Shown: positions 1 to 6,093 of the stretch, piece by piece
How positions within the stretch are numbered: position 1 is the stretch's first letter
Layout of the letters: every line of letters begins with the position of its first letter
NCBI GenBank assembly: GCA_003132865.1
Contig: PKYZ01000137.1
Span: 4,215 to 12,855, forward strand
DNA length: 8,641 nucleotides
Reading direction: 5' to 3'
Source: Bryobacterales bacterium
Lineage (GTDB): Bacteria > Acidobacteriota > Terriglobia > Bryobacterales > Bryobacteraceae
Translations under genes and position numbers: made by a program
Notes under the pieces: generated by a model
Seen by the model: the letters and a program-made list of their open reading frames with translations, nothing else
The model's database searches: none
What the model was told of the DNA's origin: nothing

Positions 1-31
1 GTCGGGGGTTCAAATCCCTCCGCCAGCTCCA
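1..31 (+). tRNA. 3' end of tRNA-Thr(TGT), partial, cut by window start
   Basis: The first 31 bases are the T arm, the 3' strand of the acceptor stem, the discriminator T and an encoded CCA. The T stem is GGGGG/CCCTC around loop TTCAAAT; the acceptor strand is CGCCAGC. The 5' half lies outside the window. Identity is inferred from the second copy at 8409-8455, which extends into an anticodon loop TTTGTAA (anticodon TGT). From this strand the intact tRNA would start with GCTGGCG. This is probably the functional host tRNA gene, whose 3' end was restored by the integrating element, but its 5' half cannot be checked here. Confidence 0.8.
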
Positions 32-32
32 T
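1..32 (+). repeat. Left attachment-site repeat (attL core)
   Basis: Bases 1-32 match 8425-8456 without a mismatch. They comprise the tRNA T arm, acceptor strand and CCA plus one T. After base 32 the two copies diverge (TGTTTT here, GAAAAA on the right). The repeat almost certainly continues upstream of the window. The integrase stop codon begins only about 20 bases to the right. Confidence 0.9.
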
Positions 33-52
33 TGTTTTCAATCATTTGTGAT

Positions 53-1189
53 TCAGTGTACCGTGGTGATTGCGGCAAGTACAGGGACTTTCACAGGGAC
101 TACCTCCGAATTTGGCGCGGCGCTGTGGAGCCTCACGCCCGCCGCGGCTTCCCGTTTCGCTGCCATGCGGATATGTGAATACCGCTCCAACATCGCCCGG
201 CTCATGTGGCCCAGCAGCGCCAGCATGGTAGACTCTGGAACGCCGTTTTCGGCCAGTTTGGTAGCGTAGGTGTGCCGAAGGTCATGAAGACGGCAGGAGA
301 CGCCCGCGTGCCTTCGGAGTTCGGTCCAGCCGCGCTTCAGGTCCGTTATGTGGCGCGTCGGGTCAGACGGCTCGGGTGATCCCCAGGGGAACAGGTAATG
401 TCCCGGCCGCGGCTCGCCAAAGCGATCCGTAAGCCATTGCCGGTGTGTTGCGAGCACATGCGCCAAATCATCGTTGATCGGGATAACCCGTCCCGAACCG
501 CTAGAAGTCTTAGCACGGCCCACAGTGATAGCTCTGGCCATCAGGTCTACTTGGACCCATTGCAGACTCATGGTTTCGCCGGAGCGCATCCCGGTGAGCA
601 ACAGGGTTGGAATGAGCGTCCGCAGGTTCGGCGACTGGCTTGTTTCGAGCGAGTCGAGCAAATGCTCCTGCTCTTCGACAGACAACGCGCGCCCCACGTC
701 TTTGCGCTCTTCGAGCTTCCGTATTTTTGGCCATAGGATTCGCCATGGTTGACCGATGGCCCGACTCAGCTCACCCAATTCCATATTGATAGTGCGTCCG
801 CATGCGCCTTCGCCCTGTCGTTGGCGGATGTAGCTTTTGACGCGCTCATCGATGAGGTCCGAGAGTAATGCTGTCCCCAATATGGCGTTGACGTGCCTAA
901 GGCATCCGTCCGCAAATACGATGCTCTTGGGCCGGTGATTCAGTCGGTAGCCCTCAAGATAGGCGCCGGCCACCTCCGCGACCGTTCGGATTCGGTTCGC
1001 CTTTTGCTCCGTAGGCAAGCCCGCCGCCGCCCTCTCCAGTTCGGCCCGCCGCCCCTTCTCATACTCCTTTGCCAGAGTCTTGCTGGTCGCGCCGGTCGAT
1101 TCCTGGAACCGCTTGCCCTGGTAGACGAACTCACAGACAAAGTACTTCGACGCCCCGCCCTTGCGCTTTGGCCGATAGACCGCCATCAT
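53..1189 (-). CDS. int: Tyrosine integrase of the element
   Basis: Tyrosine-family site-specific recombinase that would integrate and excise the element at the tRNA-Thr site. With the start at 1189 the protein has 378 residues. Near the N-terminus is a basic segment (YRPKRKGG) and an aromatic-rich segment (KYFVCEFVYQGKRFQ) consistent with an arm-binding domain, then an alpha-helical core-binding region. The catalytic domain has the full set: Arg202 in TGMRSGE, Lys227 in RAKTSSG, His302 and Arg305 in HDLRHTY, His328 in LLGHMS, and nucleophile Tyr337 in MLERYSHIR. I chose the ATG at 1189 because it overlaps the stop of the upstream small gene (ATGA) and follows a purine-rich AAAGGCGG. A second ATG follows directly, and a longer in-frame extension to 1258 exists inside the upstream gene. 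The 3' end contains two iterons and stops close to attL. It appears intact. Confidence 0.95.
   Translation of the reverse strand: MMAVYRPKRKGGASKYFVCEFVYQGKRFQESTGATSKTLAKEYEKGRRAELERAAAGLPTEQKANRIRTVAEVAGAYLEGYRLNHRPKSIVFADGCLRHVNAILGTALLSDLIDERVKSYIRQRQGEGACGRTINMELGELSRAIGQPWRILWPKIRKLEERKDVGRALSVEEQEHLLDSLETSQSPNLRTLIPTLLLTGMRSGETMSLQWVQVDLMARAITVGRAKTSSGSGRVIPINDDLAHVLATHRQWLTDRFGEPRPGHYLFPWGSPEPSDPTRHITDLKRGWTELRRHAGVSCRLHDLRHTYATKLAENGVPESTMLALLGHMSRAMLERYSHIRMAAKREAAAGVRLHSAAPNSEVVPVKVPVLAAITTVH
81..101 (+). repeat. Two 12-bp iterons, putative left arm-type integrase sites
   Basis: ACAGGGACT occurs at 81-89 and 93-101, a 12-base step, about 50 bases inside the left attachment repeat. 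The surrounding 26-base block 78-103 is identical to 8257-8282 at the other end of the element, in the same orientation. The copies lie inside the integrase gene and encode its VPVKVPV tail. Placement near both ends suggests arm-type binding sites for the integrase N-terminal domain; the function is inferred. Confidence 0.65.
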
Positions 1190-1371
1190 TTGCCGCCTTT
1201 CTTCGTTGGTTTTTTGCCCCTGCCGCTTCCCTTCGGACGCCCGCCCCGTTTGGCCCACTCGCTCAACTGTTTCTTGCTGTGCTTCTTGGCGCGCGCCTTG
1301 CCACCCAGCGCGCCGGTTTTGCGAAAGAACGCCAGTACGTCATCCGGGATATTTGGCTTCTTCACTGCCAC
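1186..1371 (-). CDS. Small basic protein coupled to the integrase
   Basis: A 61-residue, strongly Lys/Arg/Gly-rich protein (start GTG at 1371). The N-terminal ~18 residues (PNIPDDVLAFFRKTGA) could form a helix. The rest carries GGKARAKKHSKKQLSEWAKRGGRPKGS, with glycine-basic turns resembling an AT-hook-like GRPKGSGRGKK segment. Its TGA overlaps the integrase ATG, so the two are probably one translationally coupled unit. I recognise no named family. A DNA-binding accessory or integrase partner is a reasonable guess from charge and coupling. No clear Shine-Dalgarno precedes the GTG; a TATACT hexamer lies directly upstream, so a near-leaderless message is possible. The GTG two codons further in is an alternative start. 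Confidence 0.65.
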   Translation of the reverse strand: MAVKKPNIPDDVLAFFRKTGALGGKARAKKHSKKQLSEWAKRGGRPKGSGRGKKPTKKGGK

Positions 1372-1412
1372 AGTATAACTTAGGGCCTATGATAACACCA
1401 CCCCTCTGGAAA

Positions 1413-1568
1413 TTCTTTCGTTAAGTTCGTTCATTTCGTACCCTATCCGGCACCTTGGACACGGCCCGAACCACGGCAGTCTTCCGCGTGGGGGTGTAAG
1501 GCACGAAAGAAACGAAAGAAACGAAGGAAGACAAAGCGTTAGGCAGGGATACGAAAGAAACGAAGAAA
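1413..1568. repeat. 9-bp iteron cluster, putative replication origin
   Basis: ACGAAAGAA occurs back to back at 1503-1511 and 1512-1520, followed by the variant ACGAAGGAA (1521-1529). After about 21 bases come another copy at 1551-1559 and the variant ACGAAGAAA (1560-1568). The opposite orientation, TTCTTTCGT, is at 1413-1421, with degenerate forms TTCGT and TCATTTCGT up to 1439. Between the two oppositely oriented sets are about 60 unique bases. The cluster sits between the integrase unit and the 3' end of the replication-type ATPase gene, in 202 bases with no convincing gene. Iterons beside a replication protein are typical of plasmid and satellite origins; the assignment is inferred. Confidence 0.55.
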
Positions 1569-1573
1569 AGCCG

Positions 1574-2773
1574 TCATGCCCCGACCGTGACCCAGCGCTC
1601 TGGCGGGCGGCCAACCCCTCCCGTATCGCGGACCCGCTTGGCTCGCCCTTGGTCTGCGAGCAGTTTCAGCGCACGCCCTATCTCCTTCGCGTCTTTATTC
1701 CGGCTGAACAGTCCGCTGATTTGGACCCGCGTGAGTCCCCGTGGAGATTGGCTGAGCGCTTCAAGAATTTCGTCTGCGAGCGGGTCCCCGGTTGCGCCTC
1801 CAAAGATGAACATCGCCGATGACTCGCAGTATTCCCAGACCGCTAGTGCAGCGAGCAGGTGCTCCTCCCAGATGACCGAGGAAGAGTCCAGGAGGGCATA
1901 GACAAGCGCCAACCTCACGACATAAGCCTCAGCGCGCGACGTGACCGCGCCGAACATGCCGGGCTTCCCCTCAGACAGTTTTTCGTAGACCGATTCCCAC
2001 AGTTTCTTTGCGTCATCATTCCAGGTAACGCGTATTGGGCACTCCTGAGTGCCCAACCATTCGACGGCCTCCCGAATTGAATCCGACCAGTGTGCGAGCG
2101 CAGCCGGGTCCAAAACGCCACCGTGGGGCAGGATCTTTGATCGTACCGCGCAAGTCCACAGGATGCGGTTTCCGAAGCCATTGGCGGCCTCTGTTGAGTT
2201 GAGCCGCAGCAATAGCTCACCTTTCGTGATGTGGCCCACCAAGCTAATGTGAGTGCTTCTCGCGTGAAGCGGATCTTTCGTCAACGTGTGTATGTCTCCC
2301 GTGTCCCAGGCTTGCCGCAGCATGGCCGAGATGGTGTTTCCCTGCCGGGCCATCACCTGCAATACGGAACTGAACTCAGGCTCGACAATCAAGAGGCGTT
2401 TGTCCTTAGCGCCGTCATCGCTCACGGCCTGAATCAACCCTTCGCCACTCGATAGTCCGCCCTGAATGCGTTCGGCAGCCCATCGCTTATCTACCCCCGA
2501 GAGAAGGTTACAGACATGGCTCCATGCGGTGCCTTTCCGCGCCTTCGATGAGCTGCCTACGATGACGTTATACAGCAAGGGGAAGTGTTGAGACGCCTCT
2601 ACCTGAAAGTAGGCGCGACGCCCAATGAGATTGCCGAACGCCGTGAGCAATTGGAGGAGAAGCGCAGCCGGATCGGACTCAGTGTGAGGCTCGATGGTTC
2701 GGACTATAGCCCCGGCCACCGACCAGTACGCGTCATCCTTCGGCGGGTCCGGCCACTGCGGGTCTTCAGGCAT
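1574..2773 (-). CDS. Replication-type ATPase (DUF3987-like) with C-terminal winged helix
   Basis: A 399-residue protein resembling the ATPase/helicase half of primase-helicase proteins of mobile elements, the group often annotated DUF3987. Near residues 70-83 is the P-loop-like VGSSSKARKGTAW, which has K-G-T rather than the standard G-K-T/S. Around 126-134 a hydrophobic strand ends in acidic residues (RLLIVEPEF, Walker-B-like). LVGHITKGEL (178-187) and GFGNRILW (199-206) fit sensor and arginine positions. Residues about 333-399 form a winged-helix-like region (LTRVQISGLFSRNKDAKEIGRALKLLADQGRAKRV). There is no primase domain. The start overlaps the AlpA-like gene by eight bases (ATGCCTGA), implying coupled translation. 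The iteron cluster begins just past the stop, suggesting a replication initiator or helicase for the excised element. Family assignment is moderate; the replication role is inferred. Confidence 0.7.
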   Translation of the reverse strand: MPEDPQWPDPPKDDAYWSVAGAIVRTIEPHTESDPAALLLQLLTAFGNLIGRRAYFQVEASQHFPLLYNVIVGSSSKARKGTAWSHVCNLLSGVDKRWAAERIQGGLSSGEGLIQAVSDDGAKDKRLLIVEPEFSSVLQVMARQGNTISAMLRQAWDTGDIHTLTKDPLHARSTHISLVGHITKGELLLRLNSTEAANGFGNRILWTCAVRSKILPHGGVLDPAALAHWSDSIREAVEWLGTQECPIRVTWNDDAKKLWESVYEKLSEGKPGMFGAVTSRAEAYVVRLALVYALLDSSSVIWEEHLLAALAVWEYCESSAMFIFGGATGDPLADEILEALSQSPRGLTRVQISGLFSRNKDAKEIGRALKLLADQGRAKRVRDTGGVGRPPERWVTVGA

Positions 2774-3011
2774 CGGCGGGCCTCTGCCTGATACCCGCCT
2801 GACGGCCGCCGCGGCGCTCTGACGGGCCTAGCTGTACAACGTTCGCCTCCACAAAGGCATCCAATTCCAAAGCCCGGTACAGAACGCGCCCCCCGAGTTT
2901 CACCCAGGCTGGAGGGCGTCGAAGCAATCTCCGTCTGCGCATCGTGGCCACGCTCAGGCCTAGCCGCCGCGCGGCTTCCCGTTCGTCGAATAGATCGGTT
3001 TGAGTATTCAT
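2766..3011 (-). CDS. AlpA/excisionase-like helix-turn-helix protein
   Basis: An 81-residue protein with one HTH_17/MerR-like domain. Residues 6-57 read DLFDEREAARRLGLSVATMRRRR..., then VKLGGRVLYRALELDAFVEAN. This is the pattern of AlpA regulators and excisionases: helix-turn-helix, short wing, then LxxFxEA helix. The ~24-residue tail is basic and Gly-rich. In islands such proteins regulate integrase expression or act as recombination directionality factors. It overlaps the downstream ATPase gene by eight bases, so it heads a two-gene unit. The ATG at 3011 has no clear Shine-Dalgarno. I cannot tell a transcriptional regulator from an excisionase here. Confidence 0.8.
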   Translation of the reverse strand: MNTQTDLFDEREAARRLGLSVATMRRRRLLRRPPAWVKLGGRVLYRALELDAFVEANVVQLGPSERRGGRQAGIRQRPADA

Positions 3012-3027
3012 GATGTAATGATGGACG

Positions 3028-3055
3028 GCGAAAATTAGCAGCGCAACTTTCGCTG
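3028..3055 (-). promoter_or_regulatory. Dyads upstream of the AlpA-like gene
   Basis: The 117-base gap between the 260-residue gene and the AlpA-like gene holds two overlapping inverted repeats. GCGAAA (3028-3033) pairs with TTTCGC (3048-3053), and CAGCG (3039-3043) pairs with CGCTG (3051-3055). Their position just upstream of a HTH gene suggests an operator or leader structure. I see no good -35/-10 pair here. Confidence 0.25.
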
Positions 3056-3128
3056 GTCAGAGTGAACAAACAAGGCGCTTCAGATAGCAAAGACGGCGCG
3101 GAGAAAGTTAGCGAGAATTCGGGAAAGC

Positions 3129-3911
3129 TCAGGATGCGGCGTTCTTTGCACGGGCGTTCTCAAGGTGGTGCGCGATTGCCTTTCGCGCCCTTCCCCGGTC
3201 GCAAGCGGCAGCGTCGGACCAATCCGAGATAGGTGGTGTAAGTTTACGCCATGGCTTTGGACAGGGAATCTTCTTTTCCCCTTCGTCCAGCGCTTCGCAA
3301 ATGGCGTCGAGTCTTGCTATCCAGCGCTCGCCTTGTGCGACGCGCTCCACGATCTCAGCCACTCGCCGCGCGTTCTCAAAGTCAGTCTGCGGCCCCGGCT
3401 TTCGCTTGGCTCCTGTGGACTTCGCAATGGCGACGGCGGTTTCTTCGGCCGGCGCCGTCTCAGGGATCTCCGCGCCGCCTCTCTCGGTGGGAAAGGGAAC
3501 GAAGAGGTACGGGTCCGGTTGGGAACAATTCTCAAAACCCGCCCACTTAAACCGGTCTGCTGTCAATTCGTGAACCCAATCTCGCCACGATGGGTCACTG
3601 ATGCGCGCCGCTTCCGGCAGCCATTTGCACTCCAGTGCTACGCCGAAGACTTTCTGGCCTAATTGGGCTTCGAGGGAGACACTATAAGGGGCGCCGCCAT
3701 GCTCATGGAATTCCCAAAACACGTCGTAGCATTGTTGAAACGCCCTGCAAACCAATTGCTCTTGTTGCTCTGGGTGGCGAGACACGTCCGCCCTCAGTTG
3801 GTTGTTGATGGGCTTCACTCGCACTGCCCAGCTTCTTGGCAGGTTTCCCGGAAAGCGAGTACACCCGTTCGGCAGCCTGATTTCCGCGAATGGCGGTATC
3901 GTATGCGGCAT
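3129..3911 (-). CDS. Hypothetical protein, 260 residues, function unknown
   Basis: I do not recognise a characterised family. The N-terminal half (about 1-140) is a mixed, Trp/Phe-rich soluble domain (CYDVFWEFHEHGGAPYS, FGVALECKWLP, PSWRDWVHEL). A Pro/Glu/Ala linker covers about 145-170. The C-terminal part carries KPGPQTDFENARRVAEIVERVA, a helical LDAICEALDEGEKKIPCPKPWRK, and a basic tail. That C-terminal pattern (GPxxDxENAxRVAEIV... LDxICxALDE) looks familiar from unannotated Acidobacteriota proteins, but only as a hypothetical. No signal peptide or membrane segment is evident. The ATG has GAGGAG only two bases away, unusually tight, and no nearby alternative start. It lies upstream of the AlpA-like gene on the same strand, with a 117-base gap, and is divergent from the propeller gene. 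Confidence 0.7.
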   Translation of the reverse strand: MPHTIPPFAEIRLPNGCTRFPGNLPRSWAVRVKPINNQLRADVSRHPEQQEQLVCRAFQQCYDVFWEFHEHGGAPYSVSLEAQLGQKVFGVALECKWLPEAARISDPSWRDWVHELTADRFKWAGFENCSQPDPYLFVPFPTERGGAEIPETAPAEETAVAIAKSTGAKRKPGPQTDFENARRVAEIVERVAQGERWIARLDAICEALDEGEKKIPCPKPWRKLTPPISDWSDAAACDRGRARKAIAHHLENARAKNAAS

Positions 3912-3928
3912 CGCTCCTCAACGAAGTG

Positions 3929-3949
3929 TAGCAAGTATCTCCTTTGCTA
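3929..3949. promoter_or_regulatory. Dyad TAGCAA-N9-TTGCTA between divergent genes
   Basis: TAGCAA (3929-3934) and its exact inverse TTGCTA (3944-3949) are separated by nine bases, in the 117-base gap between the divergent 260-residue gene and the propeller gene. The right half coincides with the best -35 candidate of the propeller promoter, so a dimeric regulator bound here could block it and influence both genes. The regulator is unknown; the AlpA-like protein is one candidate. Confidence 0.35.
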
Positions 3950-3970
3950 AATGTTGCCTTCTGTTATAAT
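3944..3970 (+). promoter_or_regulatory. Sigma-70-like promoter of the propeller gene
   Basis: A perfect -10 hexamer TATAAT lies at 3965-3970. The -35 is weak: TTGCTA at 3944-3949 with a 15-base spacer, or TTTGCT at 3943-3948 with 16. Transcription would start near 3977, giving a leader of about 50 bases that includes the purine-rich GGGGGGAAAGG and AGG before the ATG at 4029. The AT-rich box stands out against a GC-rich background. Confidence 0.5.
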
Positions 3971-4028
3971 TTGCGGTGCAAGCCCCATCGCGCGGCCCGG
4001 AGCCGGACGGGGGGAAAGGCAGGTGTTC

Positions 4029-5504
4029 ATGCTTTTGGTTAATTCGGCGAAGGGAATTGGCGTCGTCCTTCTGATGGGTGCCGCGGCGGTGATCGCGTCG
4101 CACGCGCAGACCTTCACCACTCTGGTGAAATTCAACGGGACCAACGGGGCTAACCCTCTTGCCGGGCTGGTGCAAGGCACCGACGGGAGTTTGTACGGCA
4201 CAACCGACTCAGGCGGGACTTCGTCGGCCTGTGGCTGCGGCACAATCTTCAAGGTTACCCGTGCGGGCGCGCTGACGACCTTGCACAACTTCACCGGGCC
4301 TGACGGCGCCGGCCCCGATGGCGCGCTGATTCAGGCCAGCAACGGAAGTTTCTATGGGACAACCGCCTCTGGGGGTGCCTCGTATGGCGGTTATGGCACG
4401 GTCTTCAAGATCACCCCAGCGGGCACGCTCACAACCCTCCACAGCTTCGACTCGACTGACGGGGCTAACCCTAATGCCGGCTTAGTGCAAGCCACGGACG
4501 GGAGTTTCTATGGGACGACCACGACCGGCGGTGCCAACGGGGATGGCGGCACAATCTTCAGAATCACGCCCGGCGGCACGCTGACGACCTTGCACAGTTT
4601 CGCGGGACCGGGACCGGATGGTGCCGGCCCGTTTGCGCTGACTCAGGCCAGCAACGGGAGTTTCTATGGGACGACCGGCAATGGCGGGACCTTTGACTAC
4701 TTTTGTAATGGCTGTGGCACAATCTTCAAGATCACCCCAGCGGGCGCATTTACTACGCTCTATAGCTTCACGGGTGGGACTGGTGGCTACAACCCATTAG
4801 CCGGGCTAGTGCAAGCCACCAACGGGAGTTTGTATGGGACAACCGCATACGGCGGGATCTCAGGTGACCCAGCCCTCTGTCAGAGTGGCTGTGGCACGAT
4901 CTTCAGTATGACGCCCGGCGGCACGCTGACTACCCTTTACACCCTTTGCGCCGAAATTAACTGCACTGATGGTGCTTACCCCTATGCCGGGCTGATTCAA
5001 GCTACCGACCGAAACCTCTACGGGACGACCTTGGGTGGCGGGGTTACCGGCTCATCCTACACCTATGGCACGGTCTTTAAGATAACTCCCAGCGGTGCCC
5101 TGACGGTGCTGCACAGCTTTGACGGGACTGACGGCTCCTTCGCTACCGCTGGGCTGCTCCAAGCGACAGACGGTAACTTCTACGGGACAACCTATTTCGG
5201 CGGGCTTGACTTGTGTTCGGGGTTTAATGGCTGCGGCACGGTGTTCAGCCTTTCCGTGGGACTAGGCCCGTTCGTGAAAACTCTGCCCACGTCCGGCAAG
5301 GTCGGAGCCAGCGTCAAGATCCTGGGGACGAATCTAACGGGCGCGACCAACGTCACCTTCAACGGCACAGCCGCCGCCTTTACCCTCCTCTCGCCTTCCC
5401 TAATCACGACCAACGTACCGACCGGTGCGACCACCGGCACGGTCCAGGCGGTGACACCCGGCGGCACGCTGTCGAGCAACGTGGCCTTCTTGGTGCGCCC
5501 GTAA
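4029..5504 (+). CDS. Secreted seven-repeat beta-propeller (GloVer) protein with TIG domain
   Basis: A 491-residue exported protein. Residues 1-26 are a signal peptide with hydrophobic core (GIGVVLLMGAAAVIAS) and an Ala-His-Ala cleavage site before QTF. Seven TIGR03803 (Gloeo/Verruco, GloVer) repeats follow, each of the form GLVQATDGSFYGTT..GG....GTIFKITPAGTLTTLHSF. YGTT occurs near residues 56, 109, 161, 213, 269, 331 and 385. The seventh repeat lacks its last strand, which the N-terminal FTTLVKFNGTNGANP could supply. Several repeat loops carry cysteines (CGC, CNGC, CQSGC, CAEINC, CSGFNGC) that could form disulfides outside the cell. Residues about 413-491 resemble an IPT/TIG immunoglobulin-like domain (TLPTSGKVGASVKILGTNL...). 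The start at 4029 is chosen because it gives the signal peptide; an upstream in-frame ATG at 3951 precedes the TATAAT box. Function is unknown; surface binding is the usual guess. Confidence 0.9.
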   Translation: MLLVNSAKGIGVVLLMGAAAVIASHAQTFTTLVKFNGTNGANPLAGLVQGTDGSLYGTTDSGGTSSACGCGTIFKVTRAGALTTLHNFTGPDGAGPDGALIQASNGSFYGTTASGGASYGGYGTVFKITPAGTLTTLHSFDSTDGANPNAGLVQATDGSFYGTTTTGGANGDGGTIFRITPGGTLTTLHSFAGPGPDGAGPFALTQASNGSFYGTTGNGGTFDYFCNGCGTIFKITPAGAFTTLYSFTGGTGGYNPLAGLVQATNGSLYGTTAYGGISGDPALCQSGCGTIFSMTPGGTLTTLYTLCAEINCTDGAYPYAGLIQATDRNLYGTTLGGGVTGSSYTYGTVFKITPSGALTVLHSFDGTDGSFATAGLLQATDGNFYGTTYFGGLDLCSGFNGCGTVFSLSVGLGPFVKTLPTSGKVGASVKILGTNLTGATNVTFNGTAAAFTLLSPSLITTNVPTGATTGTVQAVTPGGTLSSNVAFLVRP

Positions 5505-5511
5505 GACGGGC
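5497..5511 (+). terminator. Hairpin over the propeller stop codon, possible weak terminator
   Basis: GCCCGT (5497-5502) and ACGGGC (5506-5511) form a perfect six-base stem with a three-base loop spanning the TAA. No T run follows, so intrinsic termination would be weak. A second small dyad, CGGG-CTAT-CCCG, follows at 5517-5528. The site lies where the propeller gene meets the opposing HTH gene tail to tail. Confidence 0.25.
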
Positions 5512-5520
5512 AAAGGCGGG

Positions 5521-5928
5521 CTATCCCGAACTTGTCCGATTCGTTTGGGAAAGTAGAGTATTTTTCAGGTATAGAGAAGCCCTCCGCGCATGCAATCCTT
5601 CGCATCCGCTAAAGCAAGGGGGGGTGCGCTCACTCTCACGCCCTGCCCTCGGCAGGATAGCCCGATTGGCGACGCTCGCCGCATCCATTCCAGCTTGCCG
5701 CGCCTCATACCACGCATCCGCCTCTGACCGCCGCAACTCCCGCGCGGCGCGCTCTTCCTCACCCCGCGCGTAGCGAAACCAGTCGCTCCAGTACAGGCCG
5801 TCCAGCCACGGAACTTTGCCGTCTGAAAGCCGGTGAGGCATGCCGTCGCGGCAGAATTTCGTCACGGCCATCGCAGAGACGCCAAGGCGCCGGCCTGCTT
5901 CCGCGCGGGAGATCCATTCAGGTCCCAT
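5521..5928 (-). CDS. HTH protein resembling phage terminase small subunit (Nu1/TerS-like)
   Basis: A 135-residue protein. Residues 5-45 read WISRAEAGRRLGVSAMAVTKFCRDGMPHRLSDGKVPWLDGLYW, a winged HTH with the GMP...DGK wing pattern of lambda Nu1-type small terminase subunits and related excisionase-like proteins. It is followed by a highly charged, probably coiled-coil helix (YARGEEERAARELRRSEADAWYEARQAG, about 53-80). The C-terminal ~40 residues (from about 95) look non-conserved and are partly encoded by direct repeat A, so the tail may be replaced or truncated; Nu1-type proteins are usually longer. No Shine-Dalgarno precedes the ATG. A TerS-like protein without a large terminase would suit a satellite that redirects a helper phage, but a simple DNA-binding regulator fits the sequence equally well. 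Confidence 0.6.
   Translation of the reverse strand: MGPEWISRAEAGRRLGVSAMAVTKFCRDGMPHRLSDGKVPWLDGLYWSDWFRYARGEEERAARELRRSEADAWYEARQAGMDAASVANRAILPRAGRESERTPPCFSGCEGLHARRASLYLKNTLLSQTNRTSSG
5560..5594. repeat. 35-bp direct repeat, copy A
   Basis: Bases 5560-5594 match 5965-5999 at 30 of 35 positions. ATTTTTCAGG and AAGCCCTCCGCGCATGCA are identical; the five mismatches fall in the seven bases between them. This copy lies inside the 3' end of the HTH gene and encodes its LHARRASLYLKN tail. Origin and function are unknown. Confidence 0.8.
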
Positions 5929-5941
5929 AAATAGATCTTAT

Positions 5942-5947
5942 ATTGTA
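5942..5947 (-). promoter_or_regulatory. Putative -10 box (TACAAT) of the TerS-like gene
   Basis: Reading the minus strand, TACAAT (five of six matches to TATAAT) followed by ATAAGAT ends 13 bases before the ATG at 5928. No good -35 is visible at 16-18 bases. Transcription would start only a few bases before the ATG, and no Shine-Dalgarno is present, so the message would have a very short leader. Confidence 0.3.
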
Positions 5948-5964
5948 GGCCGTTACCATAAACC

Positions 5965-5999
5965 ATTTTTCAGGCACGCAAAAGCCCTCCGCGCATGCA
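5965..5999. repeat. 35-bp direct repeat, copy B
   Basis: Second copy, 405 bases from copy A, in the same orientation. It lies upstream of the HTH gene start, in the 165-base gap to the next gene. Together the two copies bracket nearly the whole HTH gene. Confidence 0.8.
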
Positions 6000-6093
6000 C
6001 TGGCTCCACCCGCGCAAGCCGCCACCCGGCAAGGAAGGACCCGAAGCGCAAAACGGGAAAATAGCCGCGCGGCCTGGCGTCAATGCTTTCCGG

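Noticed and set aside
893..1383. Plus-strand frames opposite the integrase
   Set aside because: Arg/Pro/Leu-rich shadows of a clearly identified integrase and the small basic gene.
1387..1614. 75-residue minus-strand frame across the iteron region
   Set aside because: Its Phe/Leu/Ser-rich sequence (FLSY, LPSFLSFLSCL) is produced by the repeated TTCTTTCGT units, and its 5' end overlaps the ATPase gene. CPRCRIGYEMNELNE looks slightly protein-like but is not enough.
4150..5260. Regular DNA repeats that could suggest a CRISPR or minisatellite
   Set aside because: The period (about 155-185 bases) and all variation follow the amino-acid repeats of the propeller protein, so they are coding repeats.
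5999..6093. Open frame continuing past the TGA of the 234-residue gene, through direct repeat B
   Set aside because: About 40 open codons after a normal stop in GC-rich sequence, with Gly/Arg/Pro-rich composition; nothing supports stop-codon readthrough.
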